Assembly (NCBI GenBank): GCA_007258455.2
Contig: VDFB02321329.1
Location: forward strand, 248,001-312,000
DNA length: 64,000 nucleotides
Source of the DNA: Sequoia sempervirens
Lineage: Eukaryota; Streptophyta; Pinopsida; Cupressales; Cupressaceae
Direction: 5' to 3'
Each line of letters begins with the position of its first letter. The first letter of the stretch is position 1. Both the position numbers and the translations under genes were made by a program. Below are positions 1-12,037 of the stretch, piece by piece. The notes beneath the pieces were generated by a model that ran no database searches, was not told the origin of the DNA, and worked only from the letters and a program-made list of their open reading frames with translations.

Positions 1-116
1 ACCCCCACTTTTTGGGGGCTGCCGCCCCCGGACCCCGGCAAGGACAGGGGGCCGGGGTGTACAGTATACCATGGGCTATACAATATAGCATGATCAGCCG
101 CCACATACCAACAACA
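1..116. other. GC-rich leader not belonging to the LINE
   Basis: The first ~70 bases are unusually GC-rich (runs of g and c around a gccgcccccgg core) and do not read as reverse transcriptase. LINE-like protein similarity only begins at about 117. It is probably the edge of another repeat into which, or next to which, the LINE fragment lies. No family is recognised. Confidence 0.35.
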
Positions 117-1133
117 GATGTGTTAAGCAAGAACTTCTCTAACATGTTGTCAGAGGGATCCATAAAAGGAATTAAGGTTGCTTCCACCCTTGAGCCAACT
201 GTGATTCAACAATTTGTGGATGATACTTTCCTATTTGGGAAAGCCTCGGTGATGGAAGATAGGAAATGGAAAAATTGTCTCAACAATTATGCTACTTGCT
301 CTGGAAAATGCATTAACTACATTAAAAGCATGATTTACTTCTTCAGCAAGACTCCTAACCTGCAAAATTGGGTGATTGTTGTTTTGGGTTGTCAGAGTGG
401 TTCTCTCTCCTCGGTTTATCTTGGGCTACCCCTAACTATCAAAGATGTCACTCTTGAGTTTTGGAATTCTATCCTTGAAAGGATTCAAAGGAAGCTTGTT
501 GGGTGGAAAGGCTCTCTTCTCAGCCATGTTGGTAAGCTTCAGCTTCTTTATGTTGTTCTTCAATGTATCCCTATCTATTTCCTATCCATATTTAAGATAC
601 CTAGATATATTGCTGACAAATTTGAGAAAATCCAGAGGTCTTTCCTCTGGTCGGGCACTAAGGAAAAAAAGAAACTCGCCTTGGTTAAATGGGATGAGGT
701 TTGTCAACTGAAAAGTTGTGGTGGTCTTGGGATAAGAACCATTTCTAATTCTAATAAAGCTCTTATGGCCAAAGTGGGTTGGGATCATCTGAGGGATAGG
801 AAGGACTGGTGTGAAATAATGAATGCCAAATACCTTTTGAACCGGCTGTTGATTGTCTGTCTTTTAGAGGCCCACCCTACGGGATCCTTGGTTTGCAAGG
901 GTATCTGCAGTCTTCAAGACCTTATGAGGAATGGGATCAAATGGAAGATAGGTAATGGTAATAAAATCAGATTCTGGGAGGATTCTTGGTTACTTGACTC
1001 TCCATTGGATTCTTCTGAGTTTAGGTTCCTTAAGGGTTGGGCTCAACACGTGTTTGGTATATATATCAATGATTATCTTCTTGGACCCTTAAGAGCCAGG
1101 AAATGGAATGACATTATCCTTTGTTGTCCTTGA
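117..1133 (+). pseudogene. LINE reverse transcriptase, palm end and thumb
   Basis: This frame shows the RT active-site box as QQFVDDTFLFGK near 207-240. It is followed by the conserved YLGLPL segment near 418 and the GGLGIR motif of the LINE RT/connection region near 720-740. Upstream motifs (the polymerase A-box aspartate and the GDPLSP region) are missing, so this is less than half of an RT and could not act alone. The frame ends in TGA at 1131-1133 and protein similarity resumes in another frame at 1145. Confidence 0.85.
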
Positions 1134-1144
1134 TCCCCTAATTT

Positions 1145-1534
1145 GTGTCTTCTAGCCAAGAAGTTGCAGGAGTTACTCTCTCTCTCAGCAAGATACCCCC
1201 TTCTCACCGTGGGGATGATTTCTTCTGGATCCATGATAATCAGGGTGATCTTACTATTAAATGTGCTTACAAACAACTAACTGATCAGGGTGTGGTCAAT
1301 AATCTATGGAAAAAGGTTTGGAATAGATACATGATACCGAAAGTTAACTTCTTCTGGTGGAGTATATGTCATAACAGAATTCTTACTCAAGATAATCTAA
1401 GGAAAAGGGGATTACAGATCCCCAACAAATGCCTTTTGTGTAATTGCAATGAAGAATCGGTTGATCATTTGTTGTTACACTGCCCCTTTGCTACTGATGT
1501 GTGGGAGCTGGCTTTTGGAAGATTAAGAATATAG
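1145..1534 (+). pseudogene. LINE zf-RVT (zinc-binding RT) segment
   Basis: This segment reads WKKVWNRYMIPKVNFFWW, then NKCLLCNCNEESVDHLLLHC, the C-x2-C...H-x4-C arrangement of the zf-RVT region between RT and RNase H in plant LINEs. It is in a different frame from the RT part, so a frameshift separates them. It ends in a stop at 1532-1534. A further frame (1541-1768, with a WCLWKERNNRIF motif) continues the linker towards RNase H. Confidence 0.8.
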
Positions 1535-1727
1535 TGGATTATGTGCAAAGACATCACATCCTTTATTTTGAGTTGGTCTAGCCCCTTTACCCATTCAATA
1601 ACTAGTGAAATATGGAACCAAGTTCCTCCCATTATATGTTGGTGCTTATGGAAAGAGAGGAACAATAGGATCTTTAGGAACAATGAGATGAACCCGAAAG
1701 AGGTGTTTGGTATAGGAGCTCAGCTCA

Positions 1728-2393
1728 TTGAGGAAAATATCTCTCTTCAAAGGGAGAACCCTGAATAAAGGTCCCACAGAGTTGGAAATAAGCATAGTTA
1801 AAGCTTGGCATCATAACCTAGATGCCAACTCATATGACAACTCCAAGATTCTAGCTAAGAGAGCCACTATTTGGAAACCCCTTGACAGGAGTTGGTTTAA
1901 ACTAAACTTTGATGGGGCTGCTAAGGGCAACTCGGGCAGAGCAAGTATAGGAGGTGTCATCAGGGACCACAGAGGAAAGTTGGTGGTTGGTTATGCTGGG
2001 GGGATTGGTCTCCATTCTTCTATGATAGTAGAAGCTAGAGCGTTGTTAAAGGGCTTACAAATAGTTGTTTCCTTGGGGATAGAGAACCTGCACATTGAAG
2101 GTGACTCTAAGTCCATTATTGATGCTATTAATTTTGATAGACTGTTGGGGTGGAACACTAAGGATATTCTTCTTGACATTAGATTCCTTGCGTCTAAATT
2201 AAAATTAAAGGTGGTCAGTCATATTTATAGAGAGAGGAACCAAGTGGCTGATGCCTTATCCAACTTTGGCTCTCACTGGAAATTGTCCAAATGCTGGCGT
2301 GATTTAAGTCTACTCCTGCCAAATATTCAGAGTATTATAGTGAAGGAACAAAGCCCTTACTTGACTCATGATGGAAATACAACATGTGCTTAG
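1728..2393 (+). pseudogene. LINE RNase H domain (RVT_3 type)
   Basis: The domain looks catalytically complete: NFDGAAKGNSG (first Asp) near 1905, EARALLKGL (Glu) near 2030, EGDSKSII (Asp) near 2098 and NQVADALS (last Asp) near 2240. Type-I RNase H removes RNA from the cDNA hybrid, and plant L1 lineages often carry it at the ORF2 C-terminus. The domain itself has no internal stop, but it is separated from the RT by frameshifts, so the element as a whole is inactive. Confidence 0.85.
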
Positions 2394-2843
2394 CTAGATT
2401 CTTGGGGGGTCCACAAGCTTGTTGTTGGGCTTTGTGGTCTTATTGTTTTGATAAGATGGATGATTATCTGTATCGATGGGATGGATACCAAGTGGATTTT
2501 TTCAAATTATAGAATGGAGCCCATTTGGAATAAGGAAATCATGTTTTTTTACGACAAGTACTGGTTGATTAACTCTAAGCTAGACCGTACTTGGTGTAAT
2601 CTCCTTATGGGGATTTTCTTAAGATTGCGGAGTTTCAAATTCTATGTTTTCAAATTTGATGTGACTTGTAATTATGAGACAAAGCTCCTTTTTGGGTTTT
2701 CTTTATCCGCTATTTTGATTTCGCGCCTTATAGCTTCTATCTGTGGTATAACTAAAATTGACCAACCTCTAATTGCTATCAATTTAGAGATTTCTAAATA
2801 TGGCCCTGCGGCTATCCTGCCTAGATTTTAGTATTTTTGCTAC

Positions 2844-4496
2844 GTGGAAGGAAATCCTTCCCTACCGATCATGTCCTTTTTGCTTAGCCATTTATGCGAA
2901 GAAATCCTCATTAATTCCTATGCTAAGTTTATTACAGGGAAATTATTAACTCATGTGTGTGAGCTGTCCTTAGGCTTGATTCCCAAAGATTGTCATTTAT
3001 GGCTTAAATGCCTTATTGTGCGGGTGATTTTTCACCTTGCAATTATCTCTAACATTCTATTTTCTCAGGGTTCCTGGTTATATTGTGCACAGTGCGGAAT
3101 CATGGGGGGGGATAGGGTGCAAACAGAGCCGAATAATTGCAACGAATTCCGCAAAGACCCGCTAGTCTGGCACATTTGTGTCGAAGGTGGCATTGCTCCT
3201 CTGATGGAGAGACTGATGGGTCACGACCCTAATCTGTCAACCTAGTTCGTCAACTCTTGGAAGAATCGTCATGTGTCTCTGGGAGGCATCTCCTTTACGG
3301 TGGATGAGGAAGTGATTGCGCAGGTGACAGGCCTCCAGTGCTTTGGCATGAAGCATCCTAAACATTCGAAGACCCAGGACAATGTTAGTATGGACAAATT
3401 CTTTGTGGGAGATGAGAAGTTGGTGCAAAACCAGTCTGGGTTTGAACGGGAGGCTCTTCCTCAGCCGTGGAACCAAGTGTGTCTTGCACTGATGAAATAT
3501 GTCATGCTGGAAGTAAGGTACAAGACCTATTACTTCTACCATTTTCCCTTGTTAAATCACCTTAGGCATAAAGTTTTACTGAGCTTTCCCTTTTTTCTAC
3601 TCATAGACCTTGAAAACTCGATCAAAAAATGTGTGGAGTTTGCTGCTTTAAACCCCAATGAACCCTCTCCTTTGTTGCTCCATCAGGGTCTTATCCTAAG
3701 ACTCTACCACTTTCACTTGGCTTTATGCCCTCCAAAACCCATTTCGGTCGTCTGAATTGAGGAAATTGAGCCACCCACTGAGACCAACTTATCTCCGGCT
3801 GAATCGAAAGGCCCTGTCAGGAAAAGTCACCCGGTCCCTGCTGATTCTCAGAAACTCAAACCTGCTACCAAAAAACTTAAGGGTATTGAGGGAGTTGCCC
3901 AAACCAGTGCGGCAGTGAGCCAGTGTGACCTCAAATCTACCCCTGCTAAGACTCCCAGTAAGCCTACCCCGAAAAAGAAAGGTAAGGAGGAGAAGGAGCC
4001 CCCGAATAAAGGGAAAAATGTTGTGAGAAAGGACTCGTTGGGTGATACAGTGGTGGCGGAGACTGTGGTGATTGTATGTGATGCCATTATTCGGCGCTCT
4101 GGCAAGTTGGCAAAGAACAGGAAAAAAGTGCAGGTCAAGGATTTGGACACTGAAGAGGAGCTTTCGGACAACAAAGACAGTAGAGTTGAAGAGGTGTCGA
4201 ATGGCGAAGAAGGTGAGAAAGACAGAGGTCCCTCTTCCATTCCTGACAAGGGTAAAGCTCAGAAGGAGGTTTCAGCCTCTCACTCTTTGGAACCGCTGGA
4301 TATTGAGCAAAATGATCCTAACTACACTATGGGTGGAGGCGAGGAGCTCAGTGTGCTGAAAGAAAAATTGGAAAAAATGGACAAAAAATTCAATTGTTTG
4401 ACCCGTTTCACGATCAAATTAGTTCACTGTGTCACTAGTACCATGTCCGTTGTCATGAAGGAAGAGATGGAGATGAAGAAGGCTGAAGACCACTAG
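2844..4496 (+). pseudogene. Retroelement-type ORF of unknown function (decayed)
   Basis: One frame runs from about 2844 to the TAG at 4494-4496, broken only by TAG at 3243-3245 and TGA at 3753-3755. The N-terminal part reads DPLVWHICVEGGIAPLMERL and, after the stop, FVNSWKNRHVSLGGISFTVD then EEVIAQVTGLQCFGMK. I recall this pattern from repeated plant ORFs, probably retroelement-borne mobile-domain proteins, but cannot confirm it. The C-terminal 190 residues are lysine-rich and charged (KSTPAKTPSKPTPKKKGKEE), ending in a short coiled-coil-like stretch. The first stop probably replaces a glutamine (CAG to TAG). A 3' splice site near 3069 is possible, so the true start is unsettled. Confidence 0.5.
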
Positions 4497-6884
4497 GAGT
4501 GGATTGGTGATGATTTGGTTCAGCTTTTGTCAAATAAATGGGAGAATACCAACTAGTTTGTTGTTGGTTTGTTGTTGGTCCGAGTGTTGTTAGTCCATGT
4601 CTATTTTTGATTTAGTGTTTTGTTTTGTTACTTTTTTATCTTGAACTCTATTGGCCCTTGTGGCTCTCTGTGAAGGGTACAACACCCTGAAAATGCTGCT
4701 TACTTTATCAAAAACAAAATTGTAATAAGTGTGCAGGTATGTATATAAAAAGCCAATGGGAAACAAGAGAACCCCCTTGGACCCGAATCGTTCTATTTCA
4801 TCTTGTGAAATAATGTGTTTTGATTTTGTTTTCTTTGTAAATAAGTTAAATAAATTAAGGGTTAAAGAAAATGGTAGTTTGGGAATTAAGTTGTGTTTTC
4901 TTGGCTCTCTCTCTCTCTCTCTCCTTTTTCTTTTTCTTTTTAGCATCTGTACCTCTCGGATGGAAGTTACCCTATCTAGAGAAGAAACATCGAATGAAAG
5001 GGGAGTGCTTTTGATTGGGGTTTCATGGCTGTCTTTCCACTTGAAGGGTATGTTCTCTGGTGTCTAACTAGATGGTTTGTTGTGAGTTGTGTTGAATAGG
5101 TACATTTGTTTTTGTGTAAATGCCTTGATTGTTGTGATTTTTTTTAAGGAAATTGTAACAAATTATGGGGTGTCTTCTATTTTGTTTGGGGAGACTGTTT
5201 GACTTAGGAAACCTCTTGTGTGTTGTCATGGTTCTGTGACTGTTTAGGGAGGGGTCCTTGTGGGTTCTCTAGGCTCGAGGGTAATGGTGAGAGCCCTTGG
5301 AGGTTTGATGACCCATTAATGGTTGGGTGGAAAAGAGTAATGTCCCATTGGTTTTTGGCTTCCAGGAATTGCAAGATCAGTTGGGTTCTCCTTTGACTGA
5401 TGTACCCTTATAGTTGTGTGATCTTCAAGGTTGTGCTCAAGAAATAACTAGCACTGTATTGGAGAAGAAACTTGCAAATTTCCAAGGATAAGTAAACATG
5501 AAATCTGGTTGTGGAATAGTAAAATTTTTTACGTTTTATGCTTTGAATGGTTGTAAAAGAAATGTGAGATGAATGTGAAAGAAGTCTCTAATAATGTGCT
5601 CCTATTCAATGCAATAATGTATAACTATTAAAGAACTGGTCATGCAGTATTCATTTTAACTTGTTACATCTGAAATCCTTGCAAAAAGTTTCAATTCTCT
5701 TTCCCATCTTTGTATCTGAATACTTACAATAGGCCCTAAACTGGGCTGCCCATTACCAAAATTTTCCATCTCTAAAACCCGTAGGAAAGCGGGATCAATG
5801 CATGGCCAGCCTGGTGTTACATCCTTAGATTTATATACCTATGGAATATGATTTGATTGGTCTAGTACGAAGAGTATGGTATCCATAGATGATGTTGAGT
5901 CAGTCATAAATGCAAGAACACGACATAATGTTAGAACTGCAGTATAAACTAGATAGTAGTTGTTACCCCTTTTCTTTTGCTAGCTAGGACTCATTAAGGA
6001 TTGGGATCAGGCAAAAATATATCCATATATGCATGGCTGCCCCCTCCATGGACGCCCTGCAAAAATTAAAAAAATTAAAAAAATCAAAGTGATAAAATAA
6101 AAGAAACCTAGCAGCAGGAAAATAAAAGGGAAGTAAATCAAATCAAACGTGCTTCACTAAAAATGCTTTCAGATTCGCCCCCAGTCTCGCCTGGCTTGAA
6201 TTCGCCCCAAACCTACATCATGTCCCTGTAGCATCAAAAATGCATAAGCAAAAAAACTAGTGCCTCCTCTGTTATGCCTAGATGGTGGGCTTTTCCTTGC
6301 ACCGCCACCGCCCCATCCTTAGCTTGTTTAGAAAGCAAACATTTAGGGCAGCCTGTAAAAGTGTATCAATGGCTATCTTGCATCCGTTTCAATGCAGAGC
6401 GATTAAACGAATCTCAATCGTTCATCATTCACGCCATTTTCTTTGACTGTTTTTTTTCTACATCGTTTTTGCTCCTTTCCCTCTCACTTTTGGTTTCCGT
6501 TGCTCCAAACTATTCCTCGCTGTCAACGTCCTTTCACTTCGCCAAATTTGGCAAGCTGCAGTCTGGAAATACGTTCTGATGAGGGTTATTAGAGTAGGTT
6601 TATTAAATGGAAGGATTTGATCGAGGGCATGATAAAAATAATAATGAGCACATTTTGTCAGTAATAGGAAATAGTGTTCCCAAAGTAGCGCCAGCCCTTC
6701 TTTTTTAAAATGGACGCATGGAAGAATGAAATCACGTTAAACTTGGAACTCAAAAATTTAGGCGGTGACTCATATAATACAGGGAAAGTTTCAGCTATAT
6801 GATAACTTTAATAAATGCCCTCTATCCTCCACACAAATATTTAAATCGTTGCCTTATTATGTTCACCCGATAAAAGAAAATAAA
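4497..6884. other. Gene-free stretch with a CT-rich microsatellite
   Basis: No convincing coding region. There is a (CT)n then T/C-rich tract at about 4905-4945 and A-rich runs near 6060-6090. The ORF at 6274-6579 has no recognisable domain and sits in ordinary AT-rich sequence. The stretch ends exactly where homology to the second large duplicate begins. Confidence 0.5.
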
Positions 6885-7036
6885 TAAAAGGAGTACGTGA
6901 CTTACTCACATAATGCAATGGAGATGATAACATTATTAAGTCGCCTACCATAATATTTTTACCATCACATGTTAGGAATGCGAGTAATGATAGTAGTGCT
7001 AATATCCATTTGTGTACTATAATACTAGCAATTGCA

Positions 7037-7080
7037 CCTTAGTGTGCAATGGGTACGTCGAAGAAGTGTGGAAGGTCAAT
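7037..7080 (+). repeat. Direct repeat flanking the purine/pyrimidine block
   Basis: The segment beginning agtgtgcaatgggta and ending ggtcaat recurs, diverged, at 9475-9520 on the other side of the purine/pyrimidine tract. In copy 2 the pair lies at about 53690-53733 and 56168-56208. The two short direct repeats bracket the simple-sequence block in both copies, so they predate the large duplication. Confidence 0.6.
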
Positions 7081-7308
7081 TAGAATAAAATTTGGTCTAT
7101 TTTTTTGCATACATTTATGTAGTACATGAGGTCAATTGATAGGCCATTTAGCAAATGATGTTTGTGCAACAAAGGTATCCATGGAAAAGTGATAGCTTCA
7201 AATAAACTATGCATCCACTTATAGGGATCCAAACATGATTGCAATAAAACCTTTGAATCAAGAAGATAATCAAGGTCCATTACCAATAGGCTCATGTTAT
7301 GTTTGCAA

Positions 7309-8830
7309 TAAGGAGAGAGGGGGAGAGAGAGAGAGGGAGAGGTACGGATAGAAAGAGAGAGAGAGATAGAGGGGGAAAGAGTGAGAGAGAGAGGGGGGTA
7401 AGGAGATAAAGATAGATAGGAAGATAGAGATAGATATGGAGATGGAGATGGAGATGGAGATGGAGATGGAGAAGAAGGAGAAGGAAGGAGAGGGATATGG
7501 AGAGAAGGAGAGGAGGAGAGGAGAGATAATGAGAGAGAAAGAGGTCATATAGATATGAAAGGAGGATAAAATATATGCTAGCAAGGAGGATATGAATAGA
7601 GTCGATGGACCTGGACCGAGGAATTGAAATAAAACCTTTGAATCAAAGAAGATAATTGAAACCATTTACTAAGCCCTCCATATTTATATGTTTTGAAACC
7701 GAAGGAGAGGAGGGAGAGGTAGGGATAGAAAGAGGGATAGATAGAGTGGTGAAGAGAGAGAGAGAGAGAGGGGGGGGGGGGGTAAGGAGATAGAGATAGA
7801 TATGGAGATGGAGAAGAAAGAGAAGGATATGGAGAGGAGAGAAGGAGAGGGAGAGATAAAGAGAGAAAGGAGAGAAGGATATATAAAGATGGAAGAGATA
7901 AATATATAGAGAGGGATAGAGAGGGAGATAGATGGATGGATAGAGAGAGTGAGACATGTCTAGAGATAAAGGGGAAGAGAGGAAAATATAGGTAGAGATG
8001 AAGAAAGAGCAAGAAAGGAAGAGGGAAACAAATAGATAGAGAGATATAGGTAGTAGGCGAGATAAATACAAAGAGAGGGAGATAGAGAGGGAGAGATAAA
8101 TATATATAGATGGTGAGATATAGTGATAGAGAGATAGAGATATAAGGAAATATAGATAGGGGAGGATATGGAGAGAGAGAGAGAAAGAGATAAACAAACA
8201 AAGAGAATTAGAGATAGGTAAATAGAAATGGTGAGAATAAGGAGATATGAGAGAATGTAGTACTTGAGGGTTCCATGGGAAGAAGAGAAGAGAATACAGA
8301 GGGAAAGTATAATATGGGAAGACAAGAGGAGAGAGGGTGGAATATGAATGGAGATGAGGAGAGGGAGGGAGTGAGGGAGGAGGGAGGAGATGAGAGAGAG
8401 AGAGGAGGAAGTAAAAGGAAATGTTGAAAGGAGAGGAGAGGGCTGGACAGGAGGAAGGGGAGGCAGGAAAGAGAGAATGGAAGAGGGAGAAAAGAGGGGA
8501 GGAGGAAGGCGATGACCATACTAGAATAAATAGGAGAGAGGAGAGCTATATACATAGGAGAGAGAAGGAAGGAGGCTGAGGGATGACACCAGAGAGATAG
8601 GGAATAGTTAGAGAGATAGTGATAGAAGTGAAAGTATGGATAGAAAGATAGAAGGAAAGTTGAGAGGAAATATTAAAAGAAAATAGTCTTAGATACTTGA
8701 GTAGGAGAAGTGGAGGGAGAGATGGAGTGAATGAGAGAGGGGGGGAGAGAGATAGAGAGGGGAAGAGAGAGTGACATAGATAGTGGGAGATATAGAGAGA
8801 TAGAGAGCAAAAGGGAGAGATATATCAATC
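7309..8830 (+). repeat. Polypurine GA/GATA microsatellite, copy 1
   Basis: About 1.5 kb in which the plus strand is nearly all purine with scattered t (GAGA, GATAGA and GGAGAT units). Two inserts are not simple sequence: 7610-7690 repeats the aataaaacctttgaatca phrase found at 7245, and 8240-8300 is mixed. Long open frames here encode only Ser/Leu/Tyr repeats and are not genes. Confidence 0.9.
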
Positions 8831-8839
8831 ACCTTCCCT

Positions 8840-9475
8840 ATATCTCTATTTATTCATCTTTATATCTTTATCTCTCTACCTCTCTCTATCTCTTTGTCTC
8901 CCTCTCTATCTATATGTTCCTCATTATATCTCAAGATACACACACACACACACACACACCCTTCTCTTCCCTCTATTTATCTTTATCTCGCCCTATCTCT
9001 TTTTGTGACTTTATCTCTATCTATGTCTCTCTCCTATTCTCTCTTTCTCTTTTCCTTTATCTATTTTTCTCTATCTCCCTCACTATCTCTACCTCATTCT
9101 CAATCCCTCTTTATTCCTCTATATCTCTACCTATCTCTCTATATATCTATCTCTCTATATCTCTTTGTCTCCCTCTTTATCTCTCTACTTCTATTTATCT
9201 CTTTCTCTTTCTCTCTCTATCTCTATCTCCATCTTTATTTCTCTCTCTTCTCTCTTTTTTTCTCCATATCCCTATTTTTATCCCTTTATTTCTATCTTTG
9301 TTCCTCTCTCTTTATATATCTTCATCTCTTTCTCCTCCTTTTTCTCATTTTTCTCCCTCTCTCTTGCTCTCTTTCTCTTTTTTTCTCTCCCCTCCTATCT
9401 ATATCTTATCTCTATATCCCTATCCCTTTTCTTTTCCTTTCTCTCTCTTTTTATCTCTCTATATGTTTGTCTCCT
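8840..9475 (+). repeat. Polypyrimidine CT/TATC microsatellite, copy 1
   Basis: Immediately after the purine tract the plus strand switches to pyrimidine-rich TCTC/TATC units for about 630 bases. A (CA)n run lies near 8938-8959. The tract is the approximate reverse complement of the preceding one, so one strand can fold back on itself. Confidence 0.9.
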
Positions 9476-9573
9476 TAAGTGTGCAATGGGTAAATTGAAG
9501 AGGTCTTAAAGGTGAATTATCACATCCTTAATCAAATGACATGCTACCTTGATCTTTTTTTCTCTCCCCACCT

Positions 9574-11209
9574 ATGAATGAAGGTTTTTAATAGCATCCA
9601 CGAGGCCAAATAGCCTATGGGACCCACAGATCAGCAACAAAAATGGAACAACACCCAAAACAAAAACCATCGCCCAGCAGTTACTTGATCTTCCTTTCCT
9701 TTTGTAATTTGGATCTTCTGCTATGTATTTTTACCAAGTAATCAGCACTTTTCAATATACTCTCTGCCTCAAATAAGCTGTATAAAGTGTCCACATTTAG
9801 AATCTTGATATAATTGACCCATATATCCGAATAGGCTGGACATTCCATGATGTAATGCCATTCCTTCTCTACAAGCCCTAAAGTACAGAACCTACATATC
9901 ATATTAGCCCATTCTTCTTTAGGCGTCGTCCACCTACTAGTTTCACATCTCAATTGGTGTGAGCTAGTTCATAGCTGAGCTATTAGCATTTCTGCTTTCC
10001 ATTTTATTTATGCACACCTATAGTTCTTTTGAGTATGGTCATATGAGGGATTAAAGTGCTTGATGTAATACTCTCTTTTTCTTGATAACTCCCTAGTCTA
10101 CATGCTTTCTTTAACTTTTTGTTGCATGTACATTTTGATTGCCTTAATGTTATTTGGGCAATTATCTATGTTGATACCCCACTTGCACAACCACTTGTTA
10201 TTTTGCTTCATCCACGTGCTCTTCCTTCTATTCAATTTCTCTGTTGTTGCCATTTTAGGCCAACAGGACACCTCCATGTTCTCTAGCCTCTTTAAATAAC
10301 TTAGTAAATGAATCATAGTCGATGTCTCAACAGGTAAGGTCCCAGCCTCCGCTGGAACAATCTCATAGGGAACAAACGATTTTATTTTGAGGCTACTTGT
10401 GATTAAATGTTTTTGTAGCCTTTCAATTTGTCTCCACTTCATTGATGAGGTATTGCCACCCCAAACTTCACACCTATAAAGAACCACCAGCACCACTAGT
10501 AACCCAAAGAGAGTTTTCTTCATTTTCCAGTCCCATAATTCAACACTCCTACATTTGTTTTGCAAAAAGTATAAAGCTTTCCAGCCACCTTGAATCTTTT
10601 TTGCTCTACATGTCTCCCAACTAAGCCTATAGTGAAAATCAAGGCCAAAGTACTTATAATCACTAACCACTTGCAAGGGGCTACCTTCGAAGACAAATTC
10701 TAAAACTTCTTTCTTTTCAAGGTAAATATCATAACCTTAGTTTTGCTGGTGTTCACCTGCATCCCAACCTCTTCACAAAATAACTCAAGAGCTTTCAAGT
10801 GTTCCCTCAAATCATGCGATGTTTTTGCCATTAGAATAAGGTCATCCGCATATAGCAGCAATTTTATTACATAATTTTCCAATTCAACTCCTCCCCCACC
10901 AAAATTGTCTAACCATTCCTCCAATTTGTCAATATACAACCCAAATAATGTAGGCGAGAGAGGGCAGCCTTGTTTGACGCCAATGCCACTCCTGAAACAT
11001 TCAAACATTCATTGGAAAACTATATTGAATAGCAGAAGATCCAAATTACAAAAGGAAAGGAAGATCAAGTAATTGTTGGGCGGTGGTTTATGTTTCGAGT
11101 GTTGTTCTGTTTTTGTTGCTGATCTGTGGGTCCCATAGGTTGTTTGGCCTCGTGGACGCTATTAAAAACCTTCATTCATTCATTCATTCATTCATTCATT
11201 CATTCATTA
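9574..11209 (-). mobile_element. Non-LTR retrotransposon fragment with inverted 3' ends, copy 1
   Basis: On the minus strand the element encodes part of an RT with YADDLILMAK, a long thumb/connection region and a Cys/His C-terminus. It ends at 9574 in a short TTCA-type tail. At 11029-11209 the same ~150-bp 3' end occurs in the opposite orientation, ending in an (ATTC)n tail of about eight units. The locus is therefore two 3' ends facing outward, with RT sequence between. The tail is a tetranucleotide repeat rather than poly(A). I do not assign a clade. Confidence 0.75.
9681..11008 (-). pseudogene. Reverse transcriptase fragment (YADD type), copy 1
   Basis: Minus-strand frames at 11008-10700, 10676-10098 and 9953-9681 make one broken protein: GIGVKQGCPLSPTLFGLYID, then LLLYADDLILMAK, then YKYFGLDFHYRLSWETC, ending in a C-x2-C...H...C segment (CRFCTLGLVEKEWHYIMEC). 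The frame breaks after KRKK at 10700 because this copy lacks four bases present in copy 2. The first RT motifs are missing, so the fragment is 5' truncated. It is the degraded counterpart of 56372-57763. Confidence 0.8.
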
Positions 11210-11845
11210 TAATAACCATTTACCATACTAGATATTATAGTTTCATCCTTGTCACATGAATGGGAACCTCTTTAATAAAAAAATCAAGTAAAAGGGGTGG
11301 GGAATCAAATGCCCCTGCTCTTAAAAGAAAGAGATTTAAAAGAAAAGGAAATTTAAATAAGGCATTAACAGAAGAAGAAGGGAATTAGATTCCTATTCTC
11401 TTTAAAATAAGAGATTCCTATAAATTAAATTTTAGATTTTATTTAAGAATAAAGGCTAGTACTATTAAGAAACTAAAAGAAAAAAAATTACTTTATTTGT
11501 TTTTAAGGAAAATAACAAAATGGGAATGAATATATATTTAATGGTATATATTATTCCTTACCATAATCTATAAATTTAGTATATGTATGATTATTATTTA
11601 TTTGGGTAGGGCCAAGTAAATAATTAAATTAACATTAGATAAAAATAAAAAAGATTAATTAGTAATTAAAGTAAGTCATAAATATTTTATCCACTCTTGC
11701 ATGTAGAATTTTCAAGCTCAAACATAAGCATGAGTTTCCATCGATATCATCAAGGTGGCTGACATTATCTCACGTTACCAGTAAGTTGGTAATTGATATT
11801 AATTTTATAATTAATGATAAGGCTAACGAATTCAAAATAAGTATT

Positions 11846-12037
11846 TTTTTTTTTAGACTGCAGGAATCGAGTAGCACGACCCCATATAAACTGCAGTGCG
11901 CCTAGTAAACTTTTTAACGTGACCGGCGGCGCTGGTGCGACATGCCCTCCGGTACCATGGGGGTGGGGGAGACTGGACCTCGTGACCAACCTCCTGCAAC
12001 AGGAAAGATTTAGCCAACTGAGCTAGGGCCCCAACCC
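11846..12037 (-). mobile_element. tRNA-derived SINE, copy 1
   Basis: A ~192-bp insertion on the minus strand. It begins GGGGTTGGGGCCC, has a perfect pol III box A (TAGCTCAGTTGG) and, about 35 bases on, a degenerate box B (GGTCCAGTCTCC). It ends in a run of A, seen as T at 11846-11854 on the plus strand. A 19-bp target duplication cgaattcaaaataagtatt flanks it at 11827-11845 and 12038-12056. The middle is GC-rich and unrelated to tRNA. It carries no protein and needs LINE machinery. Confidence 0.9.

Larger units (their letters stand above)
117..2396 (+). mobile_element. 5'-truncated L1-type LINE, ORF2 C-terminal half
   Basis: A run of plus-strand ORFs encodes, in order, the end of the RT palm with an FVDD catalytic box, the RT thumb, a zf-RVT zinc-binding segment and a type-I RNase H. 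This is the standard C-terminal order of plant L1-type ORF2. The endonuclease and first RT half are absent, because the sequence before 117 is unrelated. The reading frame shifts near 1133-1145 and again near 1535 and 1728, so it is a dead copy. No poly(A) tail or target duplication could be placed at its 3' end. Confidence 0.85.

Noticed and set aside
2448..2831. 127-residue ORF between the LINE and the retroelement ORF
   Set aside because: Its translation shows no recognisable motif and it is not in frame with a known domain.
6274..6579. 101-residue ORF
   Set aside because: No domain, no splice or start context, and no counterpart in the second duplicate. Probably chance.
7297..8555. Several long minus-strand ORFs in the purine tract
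   Set aside because: They translate only to Ser/Leu/Tyr/Pro repeats from GA/CT microsatellite sequence and have no domains. The same holds for 8731-9509 and 53731-56200.
11846..12037. A tRNA gene on the minus strand
   Set aside because: Box A is good but box B is degenerate, no cloverleaf can be completed, and a poly(A) tail with target duplication marks it as a SINE.
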